Positions 42,941 through 52,074 of a stretch of 64,000 bases of DNA are shown here, in pieces. Position numbers and translations under genes: made by a program. This stretch comes from Bog-1198 sp963727045 (GTDB lineage Bacteria > Pseudomonadota > Gammaproteobacteria > Steroidobacterales > Steroidobacteraceae). How positions within the stretch are numbered: position 1 is the first letter of the stretch; every line of letters starts with the position of its first letter. A model generated the notes under the pieces. It saw only the letters and a program-made list of their open reading frames with translations. It searched no databases and was not told the origin of the DNA. The stretch covers positions 1,922,001 through 1,986,000 of the forward strand of contig CAVSES010000002.1 in the NCBI GenBank assembly GCA_963727045.1, given 5' to 3'.

Positions 42941-44085
42941 CGCGTTTCTGCGGCCGGTTGTTTTCAATTTCGATGCTCTGCGCTTCGGGATTGGGTTTGA
43001 TGAGCTGCGGGAACCGTGATTCGGACGCCCCGCACGCTCAATCTGCCGCGAAAAGCGGCGATGAGCGCGCGCTCAACCTCTACATTTGGGCGGACTACAT
43101 GGCGCCCGACACGGTTGCGTCCTTCGAGAAATTGACGGGCCTGAAGGTCCGGGTTTCGTTCTTCGAAACGAACGAGACGCTCGAAGCGCGCATGTTGACG
43201 GGCAACAGCGGCTTCGACGTCGTCGTCCCCACAGCCCCCTACCTCGAACGGCAAATTCGCAGCGGCGCCTATCTGCCACTCGACAAGAGGCAGCTGCCCA
43301 ACCTCGTCAATATGGACCCCGCCATCATGGCGCGGGTTGCGCTCAACGATCCGGGGAACGAGCATGCGGTCGTGTACGCCTGGGGAACGTACGGCATCGG
43401 CTACAACGTGAAGATGGTGGCGGAGGCGCTCCCAAACGTTCCCGTCAACAGCTGGCGCCTGGTCTTCGACCCGAAGTTTGCCGCCAGACTATCGGCCTGC
43501 GGCATCAATTTTCTCGACGCGCCCGCCGGCGTGGAGCGGTTGGTGCTCAAATATCTGGGCAGAAATCCGAACGCGCCCAGCGCGCAGGACCTCGCCGACG
43601 TAGAACAGGTCCTGGTCAAAATCCGTCCCTACATCCGCAACATCGATTCCTCGATCGGCACCGAAGCGCTCGCCAACGGCGATATCTGCGTTGCGCTCGA
43701 ATACAACGGCACCGTCTTCCAGGCGCGGCACCGGGCTGAGGATGCCAAGAACGGCATAAAGATCGCCTATGTGATTCCTGACGAGGGCTCGCTGCTGTGG
43801 TTCGACATGTTGGCAATCCCGCGCAATGCACCGAATGTCGCGAACGCCCACCGGTTCATCAACTACCTCATGGATCCGCAAGTCATTGCGCACATTTCAA
43901 ATTTCATCGGCAACGCGAACGCGAATTCCGCCGCGTCGCCGTTGCTCGACCCGTCGATCGTCGCCGATCCGGCCGTCTATCCGCCACCGGACCAGCAACG
44001 CAGGCTGTTCGTGCAAATGGAGGATTCCCCGGAGCAATCGCGTGCGATCACCCGGATATGGCAGAGGTTCAAGACTGCGCAATAA
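42937..44085 (+). CDS. PotF/PotD-like binding lipoprotein
   Basis: A 382-residue polyamine-type substrate-binding protein. A lipobox-like LMSC puts the acylated Cys at residue 24. The mature protein shows the family order: ALNLYIWADYMAPDTVASFEKLTG, VSFFETNETLEARML, GFDVVVPTAPYL, AWGTYGIGYN and GDICVALEYNG. No permease or ATPase is next to it. It is joined to the M28 peptidase by a 4-base overlap and converges on the TmpB-like gene. The ligand could be a polyamine or another cation; this is open. Confidence 0.88.
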   Translation: MTRFCGRLFSISMLCASGLGLMSCGNRDSDAPHAQSAAKSGDERALNLYIWADYMAPDTVASFEKLTGLKVRVSFFETNETLEARMLTGNSGFDVVVPTAPYLERQIRSGAYLPLDKRQLPNLVNMDPAIMARVALNDPGNEHAVVYAWGTYGIGYNVKMVAEALPNVPVNSWRLVFDPKFAARLSACGINFLDAPAGVERLVLKYLGRNPNAPSAQDLADVEQVLVKIRPYIRNIDSSIGTEALANGDICVALEYNGTVFQARHRAEDAKNGIKIAYVIPDEGSLLWFDMLAIPRNAPNVANAHRFINYLMDPQVIAHISNFIGNANANSAASPLLDPSIVADPAVYPPPDQQRRLFVQMEDSPEQSRAITRIWQRFKTAQ

Positions 44086-44090
44086 CGGGC

Positions 44091-44633
44091 TCAGCCGATC
44101 AGCGCATCGATGAGCGCGCGATAATTGCCGAGCCCCGGCGTCTTCAATCCGGATATCTTGCCTTGATCGTCCCATTGCCGCACCCGGACCGCGTCCTTGA
44201 AAAAGGGCTCGGTCTCAAACCTGGCCGCCTCTTGCGCGGTCATGGGGCCGCCCTGCAGCTTGAGAGTGATGATCGAAGCAGGACTCAGCCTGGCGAAATA
44301 CTTGGCATCGGTGGCCAGGAGATAGCGTTTGGCAGGAACGTGCAGCCGCACGGGCTCCGACACCGCGGGTGGGAATCTCCGCGCGAGCCAACGGCTGCCG
44401 ATCACCTCATGATGCGCATCCACGGTCCAGTCGCCGATATCGCTCGGAACCTCTTCGACAAGGTGGCCGACGTCATGCAATAGCGCGGCCGCCACAAGCT
44501 CCGGCGGGGCGGCCGCGATCTGCGCGAAGTAGGCGGCCTGCAAGGCATGCTCCATCATCGAAACGCTCTCGCCGAAATACTCCTCCGAGCCGCGCTTGTC
44601 GAAAATGTCCAGAATTTCATCGCTAGGGTTCAT
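44091..44633 (-). CDS. tmpB: TmpB/PhnZ-like HD-domain phosphonate oxygenase
   Basis: Mixed-valent di-iron oxygenase that cleaves the C-P bond of a 1-hydroxyphosphonate, releasing phosphate and a carboxylic acid. In 180 residues the special PhnZ residues are present: Y19 and E22 (EEYFGESVS), as in PhnZ Y24/E27, H29, the HD pair H53-D54 in LLHDVGH, H75, H98 and an Asp at 154-155 (RQWDDQGK). The offset to PhnZ is constant at 5-6 residues. The tmpA-like gene overlaps by 4 bases upstream. PhnZ itself acts on hydroxy-aminoethylphosphonate; TmpB on the trimethyl form. Confidence 0.85.
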   Translation of the reverse strand: MNPSDEILDIFDKRGSEEYFGESVSMMEHALQAAYFAQIAAAPPELVAAALLHDVGHLVEEVPSDIGDWTVDAHHEVIGSRWLARRFPPAVSEPVRLHVPAKRYLLATDAKYFARLSPASIITLKLQGGPMTAQEAARFETEPFFKDAVRVRQWDDQGKISGLKTPGLGNYRALIDALIG

Positions 44634-45781
44634 GAGTGGGATTCCGGTTGTTGCTCGCGCCGAAGGAGGGCGGCCGTCGAGTACACGCTGTCGCGCGTCA
44701 AGTAGCAGCCGCGCAGGTGCCGCGGGTGTCTCGATGATGAAAATGGCGTGCGGCCGTGCAAGGTGCGTTGATTGTCGAACACGACGAGATCGCCGTCACG
44801 CAGTCTGAATTTCAATTGAAACCCGGGCTCGCGGAGCAGTGCGGCGAATCGCCTGTAAGCCGAATAGAATGCGCCCGCATCCCGGGAGCCTAAGGGCAGC
44901 GGCGCAATCGAGCGGCTGTTGTAGTGCACGGCGCTTACCTCGCCGCTGCACGCCAGCTGAATCAGGGGCCGTTCGGCGTACAGTTCCGCATCCTTGGAGC
45001 GGTAAAAAAAAGGCACCGGGGTCCGCGTGAGGACTGCGAAGGCGTCGGGAGCGGACTCGCGCATGTGCTCGGCGATGGCAAAGCCGTCCCCGAAAAGGTT
45101 CTCGCCGCCGTCGGGGGACGCGACCAACAGATGCAGCACCTGAAACCCCGGCACGGGCTCGCGGTAGGGGTTGTCCGTATGCAGCCCCAGGCCCAGGTCC
45201 GAATATGCCAGGTTTTCCGGCTGCGGCACCGAGCGGACGTCGAAAACCAGTCCGTAGTTGGTTTCGGCGACCCGGCCCATCAGCGATGCGGCCTCCAGAA
45301 TTCCTCCTTCGGTACATGGCACGTCGCTCAGAAACGCGATGCCGTCTTGCAACAGCCGCATCAGCCATCGGCTGCGCAGGGGAGTGTCGGTCCGCGCATC
45401 GGAATATGACGCCCATGCAAAGTCGCGCGCGGCATCGAGACGGGCCCCTTCCAGCCAGCGCCTGACTGCGAATTCGGACCGCGGCCCGGAGCGCTTCGCG
45501 CCCTGCATCCGCAGCCATTCAAGCTCGAACGTCGCGGAGCGCGATTCGGCCTCCCACTCGACGTCGACGCCGCCGTTGCGGGGCACGGCGGAGCGAATTC
45601 TGGGATCCTCGGGCAAATCCGCAATGTCGACGAGCCGCTGTCCGCTGTGAGGATCGCGGTCTTCGCGCACATTGTCCCGCAGCCACAGGCTCGGGTATTC
45701 ACTCAAAGTACCGTCCGCCCACTCGATGTTGAGCTTGCAGGGCTCTGACCAAAGCCGCTTCACTGCGGCGATGCCGTTCAT
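44630..45781 (-). CDS. tmpA: TmpA-like Fe/2-oxoglutarate dioxygenase
   Basis: Gamma-butyrobetaine-hydroxylase-type oxygenase, 383 residues, expected to hydroxylate an aminoethylphosphonate at C1. The N-terminal DUF971-like domain (WLRDN...SGQRLVD) lacks the Cys ligands of the zinc site found in butyrobetaine hydroxylase. The TauD domain carries H201 and D203 (GLHTDNPYREP) and H342 in LHGRTPF with an Arg-rich segment RHPRHLRG. The pairing with a PhnZ-like gene by 4-base overlap is the reason for the TmpA call; a carnitine-related hydroxylase is the alternative. Confidence 0.82.
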   Translation of the reverse strand: MNGIAAVKRLWSEPCKLNIEWADGTLSEYPSLWLRDNVREDRDPHSGQRLVDIADLPEDPRIRSAVPRNGGVDVEWEAESRSATFELEWLRMQGAKRSGPRSEFAVRRWLEGARLDAARDFAWASYSDARTDTPLRSRWLMRLLQDGIAFLSDVPCTEGGILEAASLMGRVAETNYGLVFDVRSVPQPENLAYSDLGLGLHTDNPYREPVPGFQVLHLLVASPDGGENLFGDGFAIAEHMRESAPDAFAVLTRTPVPFFYRSKDAELYAERPLIQLACSGEVSAVHYNSRSIAPLPLGSRDAGAFYSAYRRFAALLREPGFQLKFRLRDGDLVVFDNQRTLHGRTPFSSSRHPRHLRGCYLTRDSVYSTAALLRREQQPESHS

Positions 45782-47166
45782 GGGAGATGCCGGCCGTCAG
45801 CAGCCCGCCTGGAATGCTCGGACAGGGTTCCGGCCGCGGCTCTTGCATTCAAGATATACAGGCACCCGGCGCCGATCGCCGCCAGCGTGCTGACCGCCGC
45901 CAGGCCCACGAAGACACCCTGCCACCCGAATGACACCGAGACTCGAGCGACGATGTAGCCCGCAGCCACCGCCCCCAGATACCCGACGCCATCAATGATG
46001 CCCGACGATGCCGCGCCCGCCTGCTTGCCGCCGAAATCGAGCGCAAAGGCGCCGCCGAGGTACGAATAGGGGCCGAGAAGGCAAAATGCGATGGTGCCGA
46101 TGGCGAACAGCGGCAGAAGAGACCCGGACGAACTGGACTTCAAGGTCATCAAGACGAGCAAGGCAACGGCAGCGGCGCTCAACCCGATGAACATGATCAG
46201 CGCGCGACCGTTCACGCCGAGACGGTCGCTGAGCCAGCCCGTCGCCAGCACCGATATGGCGCCGACGCCGGGAAAGATCCCGCTCATACGCGCCGCGTTG
46301 CCGTTGCTATATCCCAGGTAGTCGCGCAGGTACACCGGCGTCCAAGCATTGAAGGTTTCACGAATTATGGTGCAGCCCAGGGACAGGAGGCAAACCAGCA
46401 GAAACGCGCGGCTGCGGATCAGGGGCAGCAGCAGCTGTCCCACGCTTTGGGGCCGGGACTCCGATGCCGCAAACAAGTTGAGCGGATTGGGCTTCGCTTC
46501 GACATGCCCCGCATCGACCCGCGACTCTCGCAGCAGGAAGAAGTTGATGATCAAGAAAAGGCCGCTGACGGCGGCGGCGAAAAAGAACAGGATGCGCCAA
46601 CCATGGCCATGATCGATCAGCATGCCCATCCACTGCCTCGCAGCCGCGTCTCCGACGAGATAGCTGATGCTCAGGATGCCGATGATCATCCCGTATGACG
46701 AATAGTCGAACCATTTCGAGGAAACCTTGATGAGTCCCGCCCATGCAATCGATTGCGTGAGGCGGTTGCCGATCCAGGCAACCGTGAACAGCGGCAGGCT
46801 GAGTTCGGAAGCGAACAGCAGTGTGAAGGCGGTCGCCCCGCCCAAGCCAATGAGGAAACTGATGCGGCCTCCCCAGAAGTCGCCCAAGCCGGTCAAGAAG
46901 AGCTTGCCGATCGCGTAGGCCAGCACTCCGACCGATGTCACCTCTCCGATGCGGATGATGGCATCGTCATGCGCGACGCCGTGCCGCCCCAGCTCGTCGG
47001 CAAGAAGCGGCGTGGCGACCGACAGATCCGCCCGGCAGAAGTAGAGCGAGGCATATCCGCCGAACAGCAGCAGAACCGTCACCGTCTGGCGAATTCGCAG
47101 GGACCGGGTCGTCGCGATCCCGGCGGGCGCGCCCGGGGCTACCCGAAATTCGGGCGCGGTTTCCAT
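45778..47166 (-). CDS. MFS transporter, GlpT/UhpC organophosphate antiporter type
   Basis: A 462-residue major facilitator with 12 predicted helices. The start at 47166 has AAGGA before it and gives METAPEFRV; a longer frame exists but has no membrane helix. YASLYFCRADLSVATPLL is like the first helix of GlpT and UhpT, and LTGLGDFWGGR is the loop 2-3 motif. GlpT-family proteins exchange organophosphates for phosphate. The 4-base overlap with the TmpA-like gene makes it the probable importer of the phosphonate. Confidence 0.85.
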   Translation of the reverse strand: METAPEFRVAPGAPAGIATTRSLRIRQTVTVLLLFGGYASLYFCRADLSVATPLLADELGRHGVAHDDAIIRIGEVTSVGVLAYAIGKLFLTGLGDFWGGRISFLIGLGGATAFTLLFASELSLPLFTVAWIGNRLTQSIAWAGLIKVSSKWFDYSSYGMIIGILSISYLVGDAAARQWMGMLIDHGHGWRILFFFAAAVSGLFLIINFFLLRESRVDAGHVEAKPNPLNLFAASESRPQSVGQLLLPLIRSRAFLLVCLLSLGCTIIRETFNAWTPVYLRDYLGYSNGNAARMSGIFPGVGAISVLATGWLSDRLGVNGRALIMFIGLSAAAVALLVLMTLKSSSSGSLLPLFAIGTIAFCLLGPYSYLGGAFALDFGGKQAGAASSGIIDGVGYLGAVAAGYIVARVSVSFGWQGVFVGLAAVSTLAAIGAGCLYILNARAAAGTLSEHSRRAADGRHLP

Positions 47167-47546
47167 ACAAGATCCTTGAAAAGGGCGTGAGTGCGTTGCT
47201 CCCCGCATCATCGCATTTGCAAGGCGCTTGGGCCACCGCCGCAGCCTTGGGATCGATCGGCGGCGGATTTGGGATTGCGGCTGCTCGGGCCATTGGCACA
47301 AAACCTGCTCTGAGCTTGGGGAGGCGGCGTTGACGCTGCCTCAAGGGCAAGGAATTCAGGCACAGCAGGTCAATCGATGCTCGATTCATCCAATCCAGGC
47401 GCGGCACAAAGCGGCGGATCGGCGTCGCAGGCGGCAACGCGTGACCGCTGCGGCGGCGGCGGGCGGCAAATCGTTGCCGCCCAGTTCAAGGATCCACGCA
47501 ATCACGGCGGCAGAATGTCCGCAACGCTTCAACCAAGGAAACTCAT
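47167..47546. other. 380-base region without a supported gene
   Basis: The gap between the divergent MFS and low-complexity genes holds no convincing gene. One frame, from a GTG near 47186 to 47332, encodes a Gly/Ala-rich peptide (LGSIGGGFGIAAARAIG) but has no family support. Promoters for both flanking genes must lie here; I see no clear -35/-10 pair. Confidence 0.5.
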
Positions 47547-47972
47547 ATGTTGTCACTCTCCATTCTAGGCCCCGCAGCATCGGCGCTCCCCGCAATCAAC
47601 ATCCATCCGCACAGCCATAAGAAGGGCTCTCATGTCGAAGCCGCCAACGATTCAGGCAGCGACACCGCCGCGCAAGTTCCGGCAGGGGCTGCACAGAATC
47701 TGTTCGGCAGTCTGCTTCAATCGCTGGAGCAGGCGATCGGCGTGCAATCGAGCGCAGCGACGCCCACAGCGGCGCCCGCACCTTCCACGGCCGCCAATGC
47801 AGCGTCGTCCGCCGCAACTGCAACGGGTTCAGTCGCCGGTGCGAATCCGCCGGCATCTGCATCCGCAGGTACATTGCTGCAGAATTATTTGAACAATTTG
47901 GCGAAGAATCTGCAGAACGGAGATGCGTCGCCGCCAAGACCCGCGGGATCCAACGTCAGCGTCAACGCGTAG
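47547..47972 (+). CDS. low-complexity Ala/Ser-rich protein
   Basis: A 141-residue protein with a good AAGGAAA ribosome site. Residues 1-20 are weakly hydrophobic (MLSLSILGPAASALPA), then HPHSHKKG, an amphipathic helix NLFGSLLQSLEQAIGV and a long Ala/Thr/Ser/Pro stretch; a second helix LLQNYLNNLAKNLQNG closes it. Two similar helices joined by a disordered linker suggest a small structural or adhesive protein. I recognise no family. Confidence 0.55.
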   Translation: MLSLSILGPAASALPAINIHPHSHKKGSHVEAANDSGSDTAAQVPAGAAQNLFGSLLQSLEQAIGVQSSAATPTAAPAPSTAANAASSAATATGSVAGANPPASASAGTLLQNYLNNLAKNLQNGDASPPRPAGSNVSVNA

Positions 47973-48037
47973 CCGCGGCGCTCAATTGACGTTCACAGGT
48001 CACCCGGCTAGGCTCAGGGCCGCCGGGAAGCATCGCT

Positions 48038-48841
48038 GTGAACACCAAAAGACTACCGACCCTGTTCATCCCGCATGGCGGCGGTCCGTGTTTCTTCATG
48101 GACCCGCCGGCTGCGGCCCCCCACATGTGGGATGGGCTGGCTGCATATCTGCGCGGAATCGACGCTGCGCTCGGGTTCAGACCCAAGGCAGTGTTGGTGA
48201 TCTCGGGGCATTGGGAAAACCAGCTGCCCACGCTCAATGTGGCCGCCAAACCGGGATTGCTGTTCGACTACTACGGTTTTCCAGAGCATACCTATCGTTT
48301 GAAATATCCCGTTGCCGGCGCGCCCGAGCTCGCCGAGCGCGTGCGTGCGTTGCTGGAGGAGGCCGGATTCAAGACCGACGTGGAATCCAAAAGGGGCCTG
48401 GACCACGGCGTCTTCGTGCCTTTTTTGCTCATTTATCCGAACGCGGATGTGCCCATCCTGCAACTCTCGCTGCAAGCCAGTCTTGATCCTGCCTTGCATC
48501 TGGCATTGGGCCGCGCTTTGGCGCCTTTGCGCGATCAGGGTGTTCTCATCGTCGGCAGCGGCATGAGCTACCACAACCTGGCCGATTTGTTTTCGGGCCG
48601 CGGTGAATCCGCCGCTGCGGCCTTCGATGCGTGGCTCGGCAGCGCCGTGCAGGATCCGTCGACACGCGATCAACTGCTCGTAAAATGGCGCGAAGCGCCG
48701 GGAGGCGCCGCCTCGCATCCGCGCGAGGAACATTTGATCCCGCTCATGGTGGCAGCCGGCGCCGCGCAGGGCGAGCGCGGATTTCGCAGCTTCGGCGAGC
48801 CGATCGGCGGCAAACGGATCTCCGGCTTTCAGTTTGGTTGA
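48038..48841 (+). CDS. ygiD: DODA-type extradiol dioxygenase (YgiD-like)
   Basis: A 267-residue class III ring-cleaving dioxygenase of the YgiD/DODA group, which opens DOPA-like catechols. Metal ligands: His in LFIPHGGGPC and in VISGHWEN, plus the His in DHGVFVPFLLIYP, and SGMSYHNL near the active site. It starts with GTG. The amidohydrolase follows after 9 bases. The natural substrate is not known. Confidence 0.9.
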   Translation: MNTKRLPTLFIPHGGGPCFFMDPPAAAPHMWDGLAAYLRGIDAALGFRPKAVLVISGHWENQLPTLNVAAKPGLLFDYYGFPEHTYRLKYPVAGAPELAERVRALLEEAGFKTDVESKRGLDHGVFVPFLLIYPNADVPILQLSLQASLDPALHLALGRALAPLRDQGVLIVGSGMSYHNLADLFSGRGESAAAAFDAWLGSAVQDPSTRDQLLVKWREAPGGAASHPREEHLIPLMVAAGAAQGERGFRSFGEPIGGKRISGFQFG

Positions 48842-48850
48842 GGACCGTCC

Positions 48851-50191
48851 ATGAATCGGATCGCCTTGGTTGCCTTGGGTCTGCTGATATGCGCGCGCTC
48901 GGGTTTTGCGCAGGAGGTGAGCCACGATGCGGCGGCACCGGGTGCCCGGCTGCTCGTCATTCGGGCGCAGTGGCTCATCGACGGAACCAGCGAGAAGCGC
49001 CGGCACAACGTCCAAGTTCTGATTCGCGGCAACCGCATCGTCGATGTCCTTCCGGCCAACTCCCCGTCCCTGCCCGAAGAGGCGCAAGTGATTGATTTGG
49101 GGTCTGCAACCCTGTTGCCAGGCCTGATTGATACCCATACCCATATCTTTCTGCAGGGCGAGGATCCTGCCGCCGGGGGCTACGATGCGCAGCTTCTGAA
49201 ATTTCCAGCCTCCTACCGCGTCGCGCGGGCTGTGGTGTCTGCGCGCCGCGCGCTCGAGCAGGGCTTCACGAGCATTCGCGACATGGAGACGGAGGGCGCG
49301 GGTTACGGCGATGTCGGCATCAAGCAGGCAATCAACGAAGGGCTCATCCCGGGGCCCCGGATGTGGGTGTCGACGATGTCCATATCATCGACCGGCGGCT
49401 ATCCGCTGGAGGGTTACGCGCCCGAAATCATCGTACCCAAGGGCTCGCAGCTGATTGATGGGCCCGTCGAAGCACGCAAGGCGGCCCGCGAACAATTGGA
49501 CAAGGGCGCGGACTGGATCAAGGTGTACATGACCCACCGCTCCTGGCTCGATGCACAGGGTGCCCTGGTGTCGCAACCGACGCTTACCGTCGAGGAGCTG
49601 AAGGAGATCGTGGACGAGACGCATGGCTGGGGGCGGAAAGTCGCCTGCCACGCATACAACGGCATGGGTCTGCAGCGCGCGCTGGACGGCGGTTGCGATT
49701 CGATCGAACATGGGCTCGAGATCACGGACGCGCAGATCGCGCAGATGATCAAGCAGGGTACCTGGTACGTGCCGACCCTGCAGGTGTACTACACGGACTG
49801 GGATCCCTCGGACACGGATTCGGGAAAGCGGGATCGAAAACGAGTGGCGGTGCATGGTGTGTCGTTCACGAAGGCGCTGCACGCCGGCGTGAAGATCGCG
49901 TTCGGAACGGACGTGGGCGGGTTCAAGTGGTCCGAGCCGATCGCCCAGGAATTTTCGCGCGAAGTCGAATTCGGCATGACGCCGATGCAGGCCATTCAGT
50001 CGGCCACGGCCCGCGCGGCAGAGCTGCTCGGCAAGCGCGGCGAGATCGGCGTGATTGCGCGCGGCGCCTATGCGGACGTGATCGCCGTGGCGGGTGATCC
50101 GCTTGCGGACGTCGATGTCCTCAAGACCGTTGAGTTCGTGATGAAGGACGGCGCGGTCATCAAGTCGCCCGCCGCCGGCGCCGCCCACTGA
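48851..50191 (+). CDS. secreted amidohydrolase (imidazolonepropionase-like)
   Basis: A 446-residue metallo-amidohydrolase. A signal peptide (MNRIALVALGLLICARSGFAQ) precedes the TIM barrel: IDTHTHIFLQ (first His pair), GADWIKVYM with the carboxylated Lys, KVACHAYNG, SIEHGLEIT, and AFGTDVGGFKWSE with the catalytic Asp. The C-terminal sandwich ends RGAYADVIAVAGDPLADV. Relatives are Xaa-Arg or Xaa-Pro peptidases and organophosphate-active prolidases. It follows the DODA gene by 9 bases. Confidence 0.9.
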   Translation: MNRIALVALGLLICARSGFAQEVSHDAAAPGARLLVIRAQWLIDGTSEKRRHNVQVLIRGNRIVDVLPANSPSLPEEAQVIDLGSATLLPGLIDTHTHIFLQGEDPAAGGYDAQLLKFPASYRVARAVVSARRALEQGFTSIRDMETEGAGYGDVGIKQAINEGLIPGPRMWVSTMSISSTGGYPLEGYAPEIIVPKGSQLIDGPVEARKAAREQLDKGADWIKVYMTHRSWLDAQGALVSQPTLTVEELKEIVDETHGWGRKVACHAYNGMGLQRALDGGCDSIEHGLEITDAQIAQMIKQGTWYVPTLQVYYTDWDPSDTDSGKRDRKRVAVHGVSFTKALHAGVKIAFGTDVGGFKWSEPIAQEFSREVEFGMTPMQAIQSATARAAELLGKRGEIGVIARGAYADVIAVAGDPLADVDVLKTVEFVMKDGAVIKSPAAGAAH

Positions 50192-50327
50192 ATGCCCGTG
50201 TGACGAAGTTCACACCCTGATGCAACCGCGATAGGAAGATCGTCGAGGCACCTCCAATTGTCATGATTTCCCTACAGAGTCAGCATGCGGGTCCCGCTAG
50301 GGTGCTCGAAAGCGCGGGAGAGGAAAC

Positions 50328-50693
50328 ATGGAACATCGCTGGGGCTCTAGAGAATCGACCGACGTGGCGGTGCGGTTTTTGGTTTTTCCGCACCAAATCG
50401 GGACCGGTCGGGTGGTCAACATCAGTGTCTCGGGCGCATTCATGGAGACGTCGCTGGCGTTGCGGCGCATGTCGCTGGTCTATCTGGAGCCCGCCGCCTG
50501 GTCGCCGGCCGAAGGCAGGGCCAAACGCATCCTGGCGAGCGTGATTCGCACGACGCCGGCAGGCGTCGGGCTCGAGTGGTGCGAGCCTCAGGTGATGTCG
50601 ACCCTGTGCGGGCGCCTGGGGCTACGGCCAATGATGCCTCATTCGCAGGCGATTTTGAGCCCCGCGGCACAGCCGTTCGACGGTCCCCCCTAG
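50328..50693 (+). CDS. PilZ-domain protein
   Basis: A 121-residue protein with a single PilZ domain, the receptor fold for cyclic di-GMP. The signature pattern appears as an Arg-containing N-terminus (RWGSRESTDVAVRFLVF), VVNISVSGAFME for the D/N-x-S-x-x-G motif, and VRTTPAGVGLEW in the last strand. The first RxxxR is imperfect (R...ESTDVAVR), so ligand binding is uncertain. Located 135 bases after the amidohydrolase and converging on the cytochrome gene. Confidence 0.78.
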   Translation: MEHRWGSRESTDVAVRFLVFPHQIGTGRVVNISVSGAFMETSLALRRMSLVYLEPAAWSPAEGRAKRILASVIRTTPAGVGLEWCEPQVMSTLCGRLGLRPMMPHSQAILSPAAQPFDGPP

Positions 50694-50706
50694 CGCAGCT
50701 GCAGCT

Positions 50707-52074
50707 TCAATTTTGCGCGCGGAGCTTTGCGATGGTTTGCGCCGTGACCGCGGAAGGTTGGGCACCAAATCGCGCGGTGACGTAATTGGCGAGGCTCGCG
50801 ATTTCTTCGTCGGAATACGCGCTGCCGAAGGCAGGCATGTTGGCGCGTTCGTCAGACGCGCGCCGATGCGCACCGGACAAAATGACCTGCACTACATTGG
50901 TCGCGGTCGGATCATTCACCGACCGCACACCCGTGAGCGTCGCATACGGGAGCACCGGGCTGACGCCGGTCCAGTCATGACAGCCCATGCAGGCGCCGGC
51001 ATAGACCGACTTGCCGTGTGACTCGGCATTCGCGGCAACTCCCTCCGCGTGCGACGCGGGCGCGGGATTCGTCCTTGTCTGTTCGAGATCGGCCGTTGCG
51101 ATTCCAGTCACCGAGCGTACATAGGTCACGATGGCGCCGACGTCGCCCGGCGTGAGGTATTGAAGGCTGTTGTCCACCGCTTCTCCCATCGGTCCCGTCG
51201 CCGTACCGCGGCCATCCGCGTGCCCGGTCGCGAGATAATGCGCAAGGTCGCCTTCGCTCCAGGCACCGATACCGCTCTTCGGATCCGATGTGATGTTGTA
51301 CGCGCGCCAGCCTGTTTGCACCGCGCCCGAAAACTTGTCTCTTTGGTTGAGCGCCTGCAGCAGATTGCGCGGGGTGTGGCATTCTCCGCAGTGCGCCATG
51401 GCTTCCACGAGATAAGCGCCGCGATTCCACTGCGGATCGCGCGCGGTTCGCGGCTCGAAGCGCTTGTCGGGGTTGAACAGGAGCGCCCACATTCCCATCA
51501 ACGCGCGCTGGTTGAACGGAAAGTCGAGCGTGTTCTGCGGCGCGGGGGCATGTACGGGCTTGAGGCTGAAGAGGTAGGCCTTGATGGCGCCCGCGTCCGC
51601 GTCGGTCATGTACGTGTAGCTCGCGAAAGGCATCGCCGGATATAGTCTCGAGCCCCCGCGGCCGATACCCTTGTGAATCGCGTTGAGGAAATCCGCGTCG
51701 CTGTAATTGCCGATTCCAGTTTCCTTGTCGGGCGTGATATTGGTCGAGTAGAGGGTGCCGAACGGCAGCACGATGGCGCGGCCGCCCGCATAGGGAGCTC
51801 CGCCGTCCGCAGTGTGGCAGACCTCGCAGTCCGCGGCGCGCGCAAGGTACGCGCCCTGTTCGACGAGGCTGGCACTCTTGAGTTCAGCGGGAACGCCCGT
51901 CGGATCCTGCGCGTGATATTCCGTCAGTGCAGCATGCGGGCCTCCCGCGAAATCCATGGCATGCGGCGCAAGCGCCACCATCCACAGGAAGCCAACGAGG
52001 ACCACGGCCGCAATCACGGCGATGCCGATCAGGACGTAGCGCCCGGCGCGGCTGGATTGGGAGGTATTGTTCAT
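50707..52074 (-). CDS. triheme membrane cytochrome c of a molybdenum dehydrogenase
   Basis: A 455-residue c-type cytochrome with an N-terminal membrane anchor (VLIGIAVIAAVVLVGFLWMVAL). Three CxxCH heme sites: C83-H87 (CEVCH), C229-H233 (CGECH) and C362-H366 (CMGCH). Met ligands lie in MPFASYTYM and similar segments. This is the cytochrome subunit type of membrane-bound alcohol/aldehyde dehydrogenases, passing electrons to the quinone pool or an oxidase. Its ATG overlaps the stop of the molybdopterin subunit. Confidence 0.92.
   Translation of the reverse strand: MNNTSQSSRAGRYVLIGIAVIAAVVLVGFLWMVALAPHAMDFAGGPHAALTEYHAQDPTGVPAELKSASLVEQGAYLARAADCEVCHTADGGAPYAGGRAIVLPFGTLYSTNITPDKETGIGNYSDADFLNAIHKGIGRGGSRLYPAMPFASYTYMTDADAGAIKAYLFSLKPVHAPAPQNTLDFPFNQRALMGMWALLFNPDKRFEPRTARDPQWNRGAYLVEAMAHCGECHTPRNLLQALNQRDKFSGAVQTGWRAYNITSDPKSGIGAWSEGDLAHYLATGHADGRGTATGPMGEAVDNSLQYLTPGDVGAIVTYVRSVTGIATADLEQTRTNPAPASHAEGVAANAESHGKSVYAGACMGCHDWTGVSPVLPYATLTGVRSVNDPTATNVVQVILSGAHRRASDERANMPAFGSAYSDEEIASLANYVTARFGAQPSAVTAQTIAKLRAQN

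Noticed and set aside
47186..47332. Small Gly/Ala-rich frame in the 380-base gap
   Set aside because: GTG start with a weak ribosome site and no recognisable family; composition alone can explain it.
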